In this document: one piece after another, positions 19,629 through 28,171 of the stretch
Position numbering within the stretch: position 1 is the first letter of the stretch
How the letters are laid out: every line of letters begins with the position of its first letter
NCBI RefSeq assembly: GCF_000737245.1
Contig: NZ_JPQU01000018.1
Location: 1 to 64,000, forward strand
From: Pseudomonas syringae
GTDB taxonomy: Bacteria; Pseudomonadota; Gammaproteobacteria; Pseudomonadales; Pseudomonadaceae
DNA: 64,000 nucleotides
Direction: 5' to 3'
Made by a program: the position numbers and the translations under genes
Notes under the pieces: model-generated
The model's database searches: none
The model's input: only the letters and a program-made list of their open reading frames with translations
What the model was told of the DNA's origin: nothing

Positions 19629-20315
19629 ATGTCCACGATAGCAGCGAACATTTCAACGCTCAGCGAGCGAATTAACGCGGCCGCCCAAGCGGCGCAGCGC
19701 GATCCGGCCACCATCGGCTTGCTGGCGGTCAGCAAAACCAAGCCCGCAGAGGCACTGCGTGAAGCTTACGCGGCTGGCCTGCGCGACTTTGGTGAAAATT
19801 ATTTGCAGGAAGCATTAAGCAAACAGGCCGAATTGGCCGACCTGCCCTTGTGTTGGCATTTCATCGGCCCCATTCAGTCGAACAAGACTCGCGCTATCGC
19901 CGAGAACTTCGCCTGGGTGCATTCAGTGGATCGCTTGAAAATCGCGCAACGTCTGTCCGAGCAGCGCCCCGAAGGCCTGCCGCCGCTCAATATCTGCATC
20001 CAGGTCAACGTCAGTGGCGAAGCCAGCAAGTCCGGCTGCACACCTGCCGACCTGCCAGCCTTGGCCCAGGCCATCAGCCAATTACCGCACCTACAGCTGC
20101 GCGGCCTGATGGCGATCCCGGAACCGACTGATGACAGCGCCGAACAGAACGCTGCCTTTGCGGCGGTCCGTGACTTGCAACAGCAACTGAACCTGCCGCT
20201 GGACACCCTTTCCATGGGCATGAGCCACGATCTGGAGGCCGCCATCGCACAAGGCGCGACCTGGGTTCGGATCGGCACTGCCCTTTTTGGCGCCCGTGAC
20301 TACGGCCAGCCATGA
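19629..20315 (+). CDS. yggS: PLP homeostasis protein (YggS/PLPBP family)
   Basis: 228-residue alanine-racemase-fold protein of the COG0325 family that binds pyridoxal phosphate and keeps free PLP and amino-acid pools balanced, without a known enzymatic reaction. The PLP lysine is Lys36 in LLAVSKTKP; FGENYLQEAL and HFIGPIQSNKTR are family hallmarks, and the C-terminal SMGMSHDLEAAI..VRIGTALFG is complete. Only 22 bases separate it from proC and both read on the plus strand, so they are probably one operon with yggT. Confidence 0.95.
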   Translation: MSTIAANISTLSERINAAAQAAQRDPATIGLLAVSKTKPAEALREAYAAGLRDFGENYLQEALSKQAELADLPLCWHFIGPIQSNKTRAIAENFAWVHSVDRLKIAQRLSEQRPEGLPPLNICIQVNVSGEASKSGCTPADLPALAQAISQLPHLQLRGLMAIPEPTDDSAEQNAAFAAVRDLQQQLNLPLDTLSMGMSHDLEAAIAQGATWVRIGTALFGARDYGQP

Positions 20316-20337
20316 CCTCTGACCCAAGGAATCCGAC

Positions 20338-21156
20338 ATGAGCACTACCCGCATCGCCTTTATCGGCGCCGGCAACATGGCCGCCAGCCTGATCGGAGGG
20401 CTGCGCGCCCAGGGCGTGGAGGCCGATTCGATCCGCGCCAGCGATCCTGGCGCTGAAACACGCGGCAAAATCGCTGCAGAACACGGCATCGCTGTGTTTG
20501 CTGACAACGCCGAAGCTGTCGAAGGCGCCGATGTGGTCCTGATCGCCGTCAAACCACAGGCCATGAAAGCCGTGTGCGAAGCGTTGCGCTCGAGCCTCAA
20601 GCCCCATCAGCTTATAGTTTCCATTGCGGCCGGCATCACCTGCGCCAGCATGAAAAACTGGCTGGGCGAGCAACCCATCGTGCGCTGCATGCCCAACACC
20701 CCGGCGCTGCTGCGTCAGGGCGTCAGCGGTCTGTATGCCACTGAGCAAGTCAACGAAGCCCAGCGCGCTCAAGCCGAGCAACTGTTGTCGGCCGTCGGCA
20801 TCGCGCTGTGGCTGGAAGAAGAACAACAACTGGACGCGGTCACCGCCGTTTCCGGCAGCGGCCCGGCGTACTTCTTTCTGTTGATCGAAGCCATGACTGC
20901 CGCAGGCGTGAAACTCGGGCTGCCACAGGAAGTGGCCGCACAACTGACCCAACAAACCGCGCTGGGCGCTGCGCTGATGGCCACTGGCAGCGATGTGGAT
21001 GCTGCCGAGCTGCGTCGCCGTGTAACCTCGCCAGCAGGCACCACGGAAGCTGCAATCAAATCATTCCAGGCTGGCGGCTTCGAAGCGCTGGTGGAAACCG
21101 CCCTGACTGCCGCCGCACATCGTTCGGCAGAACTGGCCGAGCAACTGGACAAGTAA
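20338..21156 (+). CDS. proC: Pyrroline-5-carboxylate reductase
   Basis: 272-residue enzyme reducing 1-pyrroline-5-carboxylate to L-proline with NAD(P)H, the last proline-biosynthesis step. N-terminal Rossmann motif IAFIGAGNMAASLIGGL, the family blocks VRCMPNTPALL and VSGSGPAYFF, and the C-terminal RVTSPAGTTEAAI are all present. The gap to yggT is 29 bases. The yggS-proC-yggT order is conserved in gamma-proteobacteria. Confidence 0.96.
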   Translation: MSTTRIAFIGAGNMAASLIGGLRAQGVEADSIRASDPGAETRGKIAAEHGIAVFADNAEAVEGADVVLIAVKPQAMKAVCEALRSSLKPHQLIVSIAAGITCASMKNWLGEQPIVRCMPNTPALLRQGVSGLYATEQVNEAQRAQAEQLLSAVGIALWLEEEQQLDAVTAVSGSGPAYFFLLIEAMTAAGVKLGLPQEVAAQLTQQTALGAALMATGSDVDAAELRRRVTSPAGTTEAAIKSFQAGGFEALVETALTAAAHRSAELAEQLDK

Positions 21157-21185
21157 TTCTTTCAGGCCATTGAGGAGCAGACCGA

Positions 21186-21776
21186 ATGATCGGACTGAAC
21201 ACCGCTGCAATCTACATACTGCAAACCATTGGCAGCTTATACCTGCTGATCATCCTGTTGCGCTTCGTGCTGCAACTGGTGCGCGCCGACTTTTACAACC
21301 CGCTGAGCCAGTTCGCCGTCCGCGCCACCCAGCCATTGCTCAAACCCCTGCGCCGGATTATCCCGAGCGTGTTTGGCCTGGACATGTCGTCGCTGGTGCT
21401 GGCGATTATCGTGCAGATGATTCTGATGGCGTTGACCCTCCTGCTGGCTTACGGCACAACAGGTGACCCGCTGCACTTGCTGATCTGGTCGATCATCGGC
21501 GTGACTGCGCTGTTCCTGAAGATCTTCTTCTTTGCCCTGATCGTCAGCGTGATCCTGTCGTGGGTCGCCCCTGCCAGCCACAACCCTGGCGCTGAACTGG
21601 TCAACCAGATCACCGAGCCGATGCTGGCCCCACTGCGCCGCATCCTGCCTAACCTGGGCGGCCTGGATATCTCACCGATCCTGGCGTTCATGGTCCTCAA
21701 GCTGCTGGACATGATGGTCATCAACAACCTCGCGGCCATGAGCATGATGCCGGACGTGCTGCGTCTGTTGATCTGA
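21186..21776 (+). CDS. YggT family membrane protein
   Basis: 196-residue integral membrane protein with two tandem YggT repeats, each with two hydrophobic helices and the motif RP..PLRRI: repeat one around LLIILLRFVLQLVRADFYNP..LLKPLRRIIPS, repeat two around FALIVSVILSWVAP..MLAPLRRILPNLGGLDISPI. The family is found beside proC in many bacteria, with proposed roles in osmotic stress or membrane/division organisation that I cannot confirm from sequence. Confidence 0.9.
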   Translation: MIGLNTAAIYILQTIGSLYLLIILLRFVLQLVRADFYNPLSQFAVRATQPLLKPLRRIIPSVFGLDMSSLVLAIIVQMILMALTLLLAYGTTGDPLHLLIWSIIGVTALFLKIFFFALIVSVILSWVAPASHNPGAELVNQITEPMLAPLRRILPNLGGLDISPILAFMVLKLLDMMVINNLAAMSMMPDVLRLLI

Positions 21777-21795
21777 TTCACTGCGTTAGATACCC

Positions 21796-21902
21796 GTGGG
21801 AGCGGCCGGGGTGGCGCTCCACCTTGCTCGCGAAGACGTCAGTACATCCGGCACATCTCTTGAGCCTGAACTACTGCCTTCGCCAGCAAGCTTGCTCCCA
21901 CA
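21796..21902. repeat. Composite REP-like inverted repeat
   Basis: The left arm GTGGGAGCGGCCGGGGTGGC..CTCGCGAAG resembles the element at 16875; the right arm CTTCGCCAGCAAGCTTGCTCCCAC resembles the short GTGGGAGCAAGC type. The arms are not full complements, suggesting recombination between REP subtypes. Confidence 0.7.
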
Positions 21903-21919
21903 GTTTCTATACCGGCGAC

Positions 21920-22228
21920 TCAAACCACCTCAACACACTCCAGCGACCGATCCACCATCACCTTGGCCATCTCGACCATGTGCATGGCCGTCAGCGCCAG
22001 ATCGCGATTCGATCCGCTCAACATCTCGCCCAACTCCGACGCCGTGGCCGCCGCGCAACGCAAAAACTCCGATGCATGATTAAGAGTGGCCTCGATATCG
22101 ATGAACTCCCCTGCTTCTTCACTTTGCGGCGTGCAGACAGGCAGGTAATACGACAGCGCCCGCTTGACGGCCGACGGCTTGAGCACCGGCTCGGGGGCAT
22201 CAGGGATTTCGGTAAAGGTATTCAACAT
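21920..22228 (-). CDS. DUF3077 domain-containing protein
   Basis: 102-residue acidic, helical protein without signal peptide or membrane segment. The pattern IDIEATLNHASEFLRCAAATASELGEMLSG..LALTAMHMVEMAKVMVDRSL resembles the DUF3077 family, frequent and often multicopy in Pseudomonas and without a known function. Its upstream region (22279-22402) contains a strongly structured inverted repeat, so expression may depend on a leader RNA. It stands alone, convergent with yggT. Confidence 0.75.
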   Translation of the reverse strand: MLNTFTEIPDAPEPVLKPSAVKRALSYYLPVCTPQSEEAGEFIDIEATLNHASEFLRCAAATASELGEMLSGSNRDLALTAMHMVEMAKVMVDRSLECVEVV

Positions 22229-22263
22229 GACTCAGCTCTCCATAGTCTGGCTGCCACCCCGTC

Positions 22264-22402
22264 GCGACTAAACGAAAAGGTGGCGGCTGTACGCAGGTTA
22301 GTCGACCGGCGAGCTAAGAAACCGGCGCACCCGAAGGTGCCCTGCGCACAGCCACCAAAACGGTGACACATGCGCCTTAACTCAACTGCCGGGCGACTAA
22401 AC
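22264..22402 (-). promoter_or_regulatory. Structured leader/attenuator-like element upstream of the DUF3077 gene
   Basis: Arms GGTGGCGGCTGTACGCAGG (22279-22297) and CCTGCGCACAGCCACC (22341-22356) are inverted complements, and a second small hairpin (GCACCCGAAGGTGC, 22327-22340) lies inside. Read on the minus strand the long stem ends in CCACCTTTTCG, like an attenuator. CGACTAAAC occurs twice nearby (22265, 22394). The rest of 22229-22723 holds only a REP; I see no gene there. Confidence 0.45.
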
Positions 22403-22542
22403 CCGATCGCTGATGGGCAGCGACCGGCGCAGACTAGAGACCGAATTTGAGAGGCGCAAGAGGCCGGGGATTCTCTCGGAAAAGTCCTTCAAAAGAAAGA
22501 GACATGTCCTGCAAAAGCGGGCTCTAATTGGCGCGAATCGTC

Positions 22543-22633
22543 GTGGGACCGGCTTTAGCCGGGAAGAGGCCAGCACACTCCCTGGCTAGCTTGTTGACTG
22601 AAGTGCCGCCTTCCCGGCTAAAGCCGGTCCCAC
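22543..22633. repeat. REP/REPIN-like inverted repeat (GTGGGACCGGCT type)
   Basis: Perfect arms GTGGGACCGGCTTTAGCCGG and CCGGCTAAAGCCGGTCCCAC across about 50 bases. Each arm also contains its own small hairpin (CCGGCT..AGCCGG). The same subtype recurs at 56866. Confidence 0.8.
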
Positions 22634-22723
22634 GTCGTCGCGCCAATATTGAGATCACTCTTGTGAGAGGGGTGCTTGGTCCGGGCCAAATCCGGACGAT
22701 TGGATCACCCGATCCCCTGCCGA

Positions 22724-23716
22724 TCAAAACTCCTCACTGCGCACATTGGAAAACTGCGAACTACCATTCGCCAATTTGCGCAACGTCAGCTTGTACATAC
22801 TCGACTTGATGCGGTCACCTACCAGACTCTCTTCCAGACGAATCCGACTCGACGCATACGCGCAGCCGGTGTCGAGCATCTTGTATTTGAGTTGGTAATA
22901 ACCGACGTCCATCCGCCCGAACGTGAAACGACTACGGGCCGGAATATAGGCATGACGATAATCCCGCTTGCCGCTAGCGTCGGTGACTTTGGCGTAAACC
23001 GGCTTGTCACCACCAGTGTTATCCACCGTGATCTCCGACCAGCCGCCATCGCGCAACATCGGCATCCCCGCGATATAACTGGCCGCCACAGGCCAAGGCG
23101 CACCCAGCGGATCAAGTGGCGGCGGCACGCACTCAGTTTCGCCCGGCTCGACAATTTTTACCGGCCCGCTCACCGGCAACTGGGCAGGCGCAGGGGTAGG
23201 CGCAGGGGTAGGCACAGGAGCAACGGGAGGCTGCACAACAATCGGCTGCTCTTGCGCTAACGGCGGCACCACCGCAGCCTTGCTCGCATCACGGTCGTAA
23301 CCCATCCAGGCGCCCGCCCCACACGCCACCAAAAACACCGCCGCCCAACGCAGAGAACTGCCACGCTTGGGAGGTTTGGTTTTCTTGTTTTGCTGCCTGG
23401 CCGAAGCACGAGCCTGAGGCTTGGCAGACGGCTGCGCAGGCCCACGCGGCGGCCCGGCCTGACGCCGTTGCGCCGCAGCCTGCCGAGCCAGCTGCGCCTC
23501 GCGGATCAGCGTCGCGTCGTACTCGGCACGCTTCTGCGGATTGGCCAACACGTCATGCGCAGCATTGACCACTGCCATCAAATCCGAGGAATTGGCCGTA
23601 TGGTTACGATCCGGGTGCAACTGCTGCGCAAGCTTCCTGAAGGCGTGCTTGATCTCATCAGCCGAAGCATCCCGCGAGACATTAAGCTCGTCGTAATAAG
23701 TGCGTGTTTTGGGCAT
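22724..23716 (-). CDS. Membrane-anchored J-domain (DnaJ-like) protein
   Basis: 330-residue protein. A J domain covers residues 1 to about 70 with the HPD triad at His34-Pro35-Asp36 (QQLHPDRN), so it should stimulate an Hsp70 (DnaK-type) partner. A basic linker, one probable membrane helix (about 120-138, WAAVFLVACGAGAWMGY), a Pro/Ala-rich spacer and a C-terminal domain of about 140 residues (from VEPGETECV) follow. No Gly/Phe or zinc-finger region is present, so it is not DnaJ itself. The C-terminal domain is unrecognised. It lies upstream of tRNA-Thr, reading away from it. Confidence 0.75.
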   Translation of the reverse strand: MPKTRTYYDELNVSRDASADEIKHAFRKLAQQLHPDRNHTANSSDLMAVVNAAHDVLANPQKRAEYDATLIREAQLARQAAAQRRQAGPPRGPAQPSAKPQARASARQQNKKTKPPKRGSSLRWAAVFLVACGAGAWMGYDRDASKAAVVPPLAQEQPIVVQPPVAPVPTPAPTPAPAQLPVSGPVKIVEPGETECVPPPLDPLGAPWPVAASYIAGMPMLRDGGWSEITVDNTGGDKPVYAKVTDASGKRDYRHAYIPARSRFTFGRMDVGYYQLKYKMLDTGCAYASSRIRLEESLVGDRIKSSMYKLTLRKLANGSSQFSNVRSEEF

Positions 23717-23952
23717 TGAACAAGCTATCCGTGGCGACGCGCCATCTTAACAACCTTTCCCCCGAGAAACCGCCCCACACCCCTAAGCTGAAGCCCAACG
23801 CACAAAACCCCACAAAACCCCAAAGCCCCCGACCAACCGCCCTCCAGCTTCCGAATCCCGCGCCGATACACCCGCAACAGCCCAATCCCGCCAGCGGAAC
23901 CCAGCAGCCAGAACCATTCGGAAAATTTTTAAACGAAATCAGTGAGCTAAGG

Positions 23953-23980
23953 TTTACAGCGACAAAAATATCTATATACT
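23953..23980 (+). promoter_or_regulatory. Promoter of the first tRNA-Thr gene
   Basis: TTTACA (23953) and TATACT (23975) are separated by 16 bases and end 13 bases before the tRNA. The 277 bases between the J-domain gene and the tRNA hold no other convincing element. Confidence 0.5.
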
Positions 23981-23993
23981 CAGCGCCCATCAC

Positions 23994-24069
<76 letters not shown>

Positions 24070-24174
24070 TACAAAGCAGTACGTTACACACCCTTCTGTA
24101 TCTGATCTCTCGATCACCTCTCAAATTGACCGACACACGACATCTCGTTTTCTCACTGAAACGAGCCGAGTGTC

Positions 24175-24290
24175 ATGCAAGTCAATTCCATTGTTTCAAT
24201 TGTCTCTTCCAAAGGCGGCGTGGGTAAAACCACAACTTCAGCCAACCTTGGCGGCATCGCTGCAGACGCCGGACTGAAAACCCTGCTGAT
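24175..24290 (+). pseudogene. Truncated ParA/Soj-like ATPase, N-terminal remnant
   Basis: The reading frame encodes about 39 residues of a ParA-type P-loop ATPase ([19 protein letters not shown], the deviant Walker A) and then runs without homology into the antisense of xylR. Integrative elements of the PAPI-1/pKLC102/clc type often carry a parA (soj) gene just inside the tRNA end, and this fragment begins 105 bases after tRNA-Thr. The break is near 24290/24291, after the codons for KTLLI. I read it as scar tissue of an earlier integrative element. Confidence 0.75.
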
Positions 24291-25446
24291 ATTCACGCGG
24301 TGTACATCCGAACTCGCGACGGAACACCGTGTGCAGATATTGTGCGGATTTGAAGCCGCAACTGCGGGCAACGTCCGCAATCGCGGTGTCGGTATTTTCC
24401 AGCCCGCTGGTGGCCGCCGCCAATTTGAAACGCAGAATCTCGTCGTGCACGCTGCAGCCTCGCACGGTGCGAAAGTGCGACTCCAGCGATGAGCGCGACA
24501 CGCCGACATAAGCCGCTACCTGCGCCGTCTTGATGCCCTGGCAGGCATATTGGCGGATAAACAGCAGCGCTTGCATGACGTAGGGGTTGCCCAAAGGTTG
24601 GTGCAAACTCGACACCTGCACGTTGATCGCATCAGGCGGAATCAGGATGTGCGTGCCCGTGGACGGCATGCCGTGCAGCATGTGGTGAAGTAACTGCGCG
24701 GCGGTGCGGCCCATGGTTTCGGTGCCCTGGATAACAGAACTCAGGGGGACTCGGGTCAGGCTGCGTGTCAGGGGGTCGTTGTCGATACCGATCAACGCCA
24801 CCTGCTCCGGTACGGCGATCCCGGCGGTCAGGCATGCTTGCAGCAACTGCCGGGCGCGGGCGTCACTGACGGCGATGATACCGATGGGCTTGGGCAAACT
24901 TTGCAGCCAGGCGATCAGTTGTTCGACGGCGCTGTCCCAGAGCGGCGCACTGGTGCCCATGCCGCGATAGACCTCAGCGTGCAAGCCGTCACGTTGCATC
25001 AGTCGTCGAAAGGATTTTTCCCGTTCCTGGGCCCAGCGATTGACCTGCGCTTCAGGCAGGCTGAAGCAGGCGAAACGCTGCAGCCCCACCTCGATCAAGT
25101 GTTGGTAAGCCAGGGTGATCAGCGCGTTATTGTCGGTGGCGACGTAAGGAATTCCTTTTGGATAGGCGCGCTCATCCTGATAGGAACCACCCACTGCCAC
25201 CACCGGTAACTTGAGGTCGGCCAACGCCTCGCCAATCAGCGGATCGTCGAAGTCGGCAATGATCCCGTCACCTTGCCAGCGCTCGATCCCTTTCAACCGG
25301 CAGAGAAAATCCTCTTCCAGGAACAGGTCCCAAGACGCGCGGGTGCTGCTCAAGTAGTTGCCGATACCGCTGATGATGCCCCGGTCATAGATCTTGCTCC
25401 CGTTGAACAACAGTGCGATGCGGTGAACAGGCGGTACTGTTTTCAT
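24238..25446 (-). CDS. xylR: Xylose operon regulator XylR, chimeric C-terminus
   Basis: 402-residue XylR: N-terminal periplasmic-binding-protein-like sugar sensor (about 1-280, [20 protein letters not shown].. and [16 protein letters not shown]) and a C-terminal AraC-type DNA-binding domain with two helix-turn-helix motifs ([17 protein letters not shown] and [24 protein letters not shown]). In E. coli XylR with D-xylose activates xylAB and xyl[16 protein letters not shown] is the family N-terminus; ATG at 25479 is an alternative. The last 16 residues after CTPREY are encoded by the antisense of the parA remnant, so the native tail was replaced. Divergent from xylA. Confidence 0.9.
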   Translation of the reverse strand: MKTVPPVHRIALLFNGSKIYDRGIISGIGNYLSSTRASWDLFLEEDFLCRLKGIERWQGDGIIADFDDPLIGEALADLKLPVVAVGGSYQDERAYPKGIPYVATDNNALITLAYQHLIEVGLQRFACFSLPEAQVNRWAQEREKSFRRLMQRDGLHAEVYRGMGTSAPLWDSAVEQLIAWLQSLPKPIGIIAVSDARARQLLQACLTAGIAVPEQVALIGIDNDPLTRSLTRVPLSSVIQGTETMGRTAAQLLHHMLHGMPSTGTHILIPPDAINVQVSSLHQPLGNPYVMQALLFIRQYACQGIKTAQVAAYVGVSRSSLESHFRTVRGCSVHDEILRFKLAAATSGLENTDTAIADVARSCGFKSAQYLHTVFRREFGCTPREYQQGFQSGVCSDAAKVG

Positions 25447-25528
25447 TGTTTTTATGCTTGTTCCGGGGCCCCTTCTCACGGAGGCGGTTTTTACAGACTA
25501 GGCGCGCAGACGACGAATCTCAATACGC

Positions 25529-25555
25529 AAAATCGCACCCCGCGTTGGTGATTTT
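25529..25555. promoter_or_regulatory. Candidate XylR operator between xylR and xylA
   Basis: An imperfect inverted repeat with outer hexamers AAAATC (25529-25534) and GATTTT (25550-25555), extended inward by CACC/GGTG, lies in the 176-base divergent intergenic region. The symmetry is visible; binding by XylR is inferred. Confidence 0.35.
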
Positions 25556-25622
25556 CACAATCAGCAGGCATGGGGCCGTTGCTAGTATCGAGACACCGCC
25601 AAGAACAACAAGGACATTGCAA

Positions 25623-26939
25623 ATGCCGTACTTCCCCGATGTCGACAAGATTCGCTACGAAGGCCCTGCCAGCGATTCTCCCCTCGCCTTCCGTCATTAC
25701 GACGCCGACAAAATCATCCTCGGCAAACCCATGCGCGAACACCTGCGCATGGCCGTCTGCTATTGGCACACCTTCGTCTGGCCGGGTTCCGATGTGTTCG
25801 GCGCAGGAACTTTCAAGCGCCCGTGGCAACACGCCGGCGACCCGATGGAGCTTGCCATTGGCAAAGCCGACGCCGCGTTCGAGTTCTTCTCCAAATTGGG
25901 CATCGACTATTACTGCTTCCACGACACGGATGTCGCCCCGGAGGGCAATTCGCTGAAGGAGTATCGCAACCACTTCGCGCAAATGATTGATCACCTGGAG
26001 CGACACCAGGAAGAAAGCGGGATCAAACTGCTGTGGGGCACCGCCAACTGCTTCAGTAATCCGCGCTTTGCCGCCGGCGCCGCCAGCAACCCGGACCCCG
26101 AAGTGTTTGCCTTCGCCGCTGCCCAGGTGTTCAGCGCCATGAACGCGACCCAACGCCTGAAAGGCTCGAACTACGTGTTGTGGGGCGGTCGCGAAGGCTA
26201 CGAAACCCTGCTCAATACCGACTTGAAACGTGAACGCGAACAACTGGGGCGCTTCATGCGCATGGTGGTCGAGCACAAGCACAAGATCGGTTTCAAAGGC
26301 GACCTGCTGATCGAACCCAAGCCGCAGGAGCCGACCAAGCACCAATACGATTACGACAGCGCCACGGTGTTTGGCTTTCTCCAGCAGTTCGGCCTGGAAA
26401 AAGAAATCAAGGTCAACATCGAAGCGAACCACGCGACCCTGGCCGGCCATAGCTTTCATCACGAGATTGCAACAGCCGTCTCGCTGGGTATTTTCGGCAG
26501 CATCGATGCCAACCGCGGTGATCCGCAAAACGGCTGGGACACCGATCAATTCCCCAACAGCGTCGAAGAAATGACCCTGGCCACCTATGAAATTCTCAAG
26601 GCCGGCGGGTTCAAGAATGGCGGGTACAACTTCGACTCCAAGGTTCGTCGGCAGAGCCTCGATGAGATCGATCTGTTCCATGGTCACGTCGGCGCCATGG
26701 ACGTCCTCGCCCTGTCCCTGGAACGGGCAGCCGCCATGGTGCAGAACGATCAGCTTCAGCAGCTCAAAGATCAACGCTACGCCGGCTGGCAGCAGCCGTT
26801 CGGACAGGCGGTGCTTACGGGTGCGTTCAATCTCCAGTCATTGGCCGAACATGCCTTCGCCAACGAACTGAATCCGCGGGCCGTCAGCGGCAGGCAGGAA
26901 ATGCTCGAAAACGTCGTCAACCAGTTCATCTATCGCTGA
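25623..26939 (+). CDS. xylA: D-xylose isomerase
   Basis: 438-residue TIM-barrel enzyme that converts D-xylose to D-xylulose. Catalytic His region [13 protein letters not shown], metal-ligand segment [19 protein letters not shown], and the sugar-isomerase block FDSKVRRQS are intact. The start [15 protein letters not shown] follows AAGGACATTGCAA; the upstream open frame to 25413 is not xylA-like. No xylB (xylulokinase) lies in the window, so xylulose must be phosphorylated by a kinase encoded elsewhere. Confidence 0.96.
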   Translation: MPYFPDVDKIRYEGPASDSPLAFRHYDADKIILGKPMREHLRMAVCYWHTFVWPGSDVFGAGTFKRPWQHAGDPMELAIGKADAAFEFFSKLGIDYYCFHDTDVAPEGNSLKEYRNHFAQMIDHLERHQEESGIKLLWGTANCFSNPRFAAGAASNPDPEVFAFAAAQVFSAMNATQRLKGSNYVLWGGREGYETLLNTDLKREREQLGRFMRMVVEHKHKIGFKGDLLIEPKPQEPTKHQYDYDSATVFGFLQQFGLEKEIKVNIEANHATLAGHSFHHEIATAVSLGIFGSIDANRGDPQNGWDTDQFPNSVEEMTLATYEILKAGGFKNGGYNFDSKVRRQSLDEIDLFHGHVGAMDVLALSLERAAAMVQNDQLQQLKDQRYAGWQQPFGQAVLTGAFNLQSLAEHAFANELNPRAVSGRQEMLENVVNQFIYR

Positions 26940-27088
26940 TCGCCAACGGAGTCTGCGGGCGCAACAAAGCTGTGACATTCGCACGACAAATCTGTGCTCG
27001 CTGCGTCTAACGCTTACCTACAGTTGTACTAGCCCGAGAATCATCGTCAGGCAGTGTCTTTCAAACAAAAATAAAAGGACGCACCACC

Positions 27089-28090
27089 ATGAAGAATGTA
27101 AAACGCGCGCTATTGGCCAGCGCCCTGGCGCTGCTGTCGCTACCGGTAATGGCCGATGCTGCCCACCCGAAAATCGGCTTCTCCATTGATGATCTGCGGC
27201 TGGAACGCTGGTCGCGTGACCGCGATTACTTCGTTGCCGCGGCGGAGAAAATGGACGCCAAGGTCTTCGTTCAGTCTGCCGATGCCAACGAGCAAAAGCA
27301 GATTTCGCAAATCGAGAACCTCATTTCCCGTGGCGTGGATGTCATCGTCATCGTGCCGTTCAACGCTACGGTGCTGACCAATGCGGTGGCCGAAGCGAAG
27401 AAAGCCGGCATCAAGGTCGTGTCCTATGACCGCCTGATACTCAACGCGGATATCGACGCCTACATTTCCTTCGATAACGAGAAGGTCGGCGAGATGCAGG
27501 CCAGCGGCGTGCTGCACGCCGCGCCCAAGGGTAATTACTTTCTGCTCGGTGGTGCGCCCACTGACAACAACGCAAAAGTCCTGCGTGAAGGCCAGATGAA
27601 AGTGCTGCAACCCGCCATCGACAAGGGCGATATCAAGATCGTCGGGCAACAATGGGTAAAGGAATGGAACCCTACCGAAGCGCTGAGCATTGTTGAAAAC
27701 GCCTTGACCCGCAACGACAACAAAATCGACGGTATCGTCGCCTCCAACGACGCCACAGCAGGCGGCGCCATCCAGGCACTGGCCTCTCAGCAACTGGCCG
27801 GCAAGGTGCCAATTTCCGGGCAGGACGCAGACCTCGCAGCTGTAAAGCGAGTGATCGCCGGCACGCAAACCATGACCGTGTACAAACCGCTCAAACTCAT
27901 CGCCTCCGAAGCGGCCAAGCTCTCGGTGCAACTGGCGCGTAACGAGAAACCCGCCTACAGCTCGCAGTACGACAATGGCAGCAAAAAAGTCGACACCATC
28001 CTGCTCACTCCGACTCCGCTGACCAAGGACAACATCGACTTGCTGGAACAAGACGGGTTTTACACCAAGGCGCAGATTACCGGGCAGTGA
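27089..28090 (+). CDS. xylF: D-xylose ABC transporter substrate-binding protein
   Basis: 333-residue periplasmic binding protein. Signal peptide about residues 1-24 (MKNVKRALLASALALLSLPV then MADA). The mature protein has the sugar-binding type I fold with KIGFSIDDLRLERWSRDRDYF, SADANEQKQISQIENLISRG and the KVPISGQDADLAA hinge region, typical of XylF. A good ribosome site (AAAAGGAC) precedes the ATG. It is followed after 81 bases by xylG. Confidence 0.95.
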   Translation: MKNVKRALLASALALLSLPVMADAAHPKIGFSIDDLRLERWSRDRDYFVAAAEKMDAKVFVQSADANEQKQISQIENLISRGVDVIVIVPFNATVLTNAVAEAKKAGIKVVSYDRLILNADIDAYISFDNEKVGEMQASGVLHAAPKGNYFLLGGAPTDNNAKVLREGQMKVLQPAIDKGDIKIVGQQWVKEWNPTEALSIVENALTRNDNKIDGIVASNDATAGGAIQALASQQLAGKVPISGQDADLAAVKRVIAGTQTMTVYKPLKLIASEAAKLSVQLARNEKPAYSSQYDNGSKKVDTILLTPTPLTKDNIDLLEQDGFYTKAQITGQ

Positions 28091-28111
28091 TCATCGCCCC
28101 GTAATGTCACC

Positions 28112-28136
28112 TGCAGGAGCGAACTTGCTCCTGCGG
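28112..28136 (+). repeat. Half-REP hairpin between xylF and xylG
   Basis: The segment GCAGGAGCGAACTTGCTCCT folds into a single short stem, like one arm of the REPs elsewhere. It may protect the xylF message or lower xylG expression, as stems after binding-protein genes often do. Confidence 0.45.
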
Positions 28137-28171
28137 ACCGGCCTCGTACCTGCCGCTTATGAGTCTCTGCC

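Noticed and set aside
25491..26774. 427-codon minus-strand frame opposite xylA
   Set aside because: Antisense to a well-supported xylose isomerase; no ribosome site or recognised domain.
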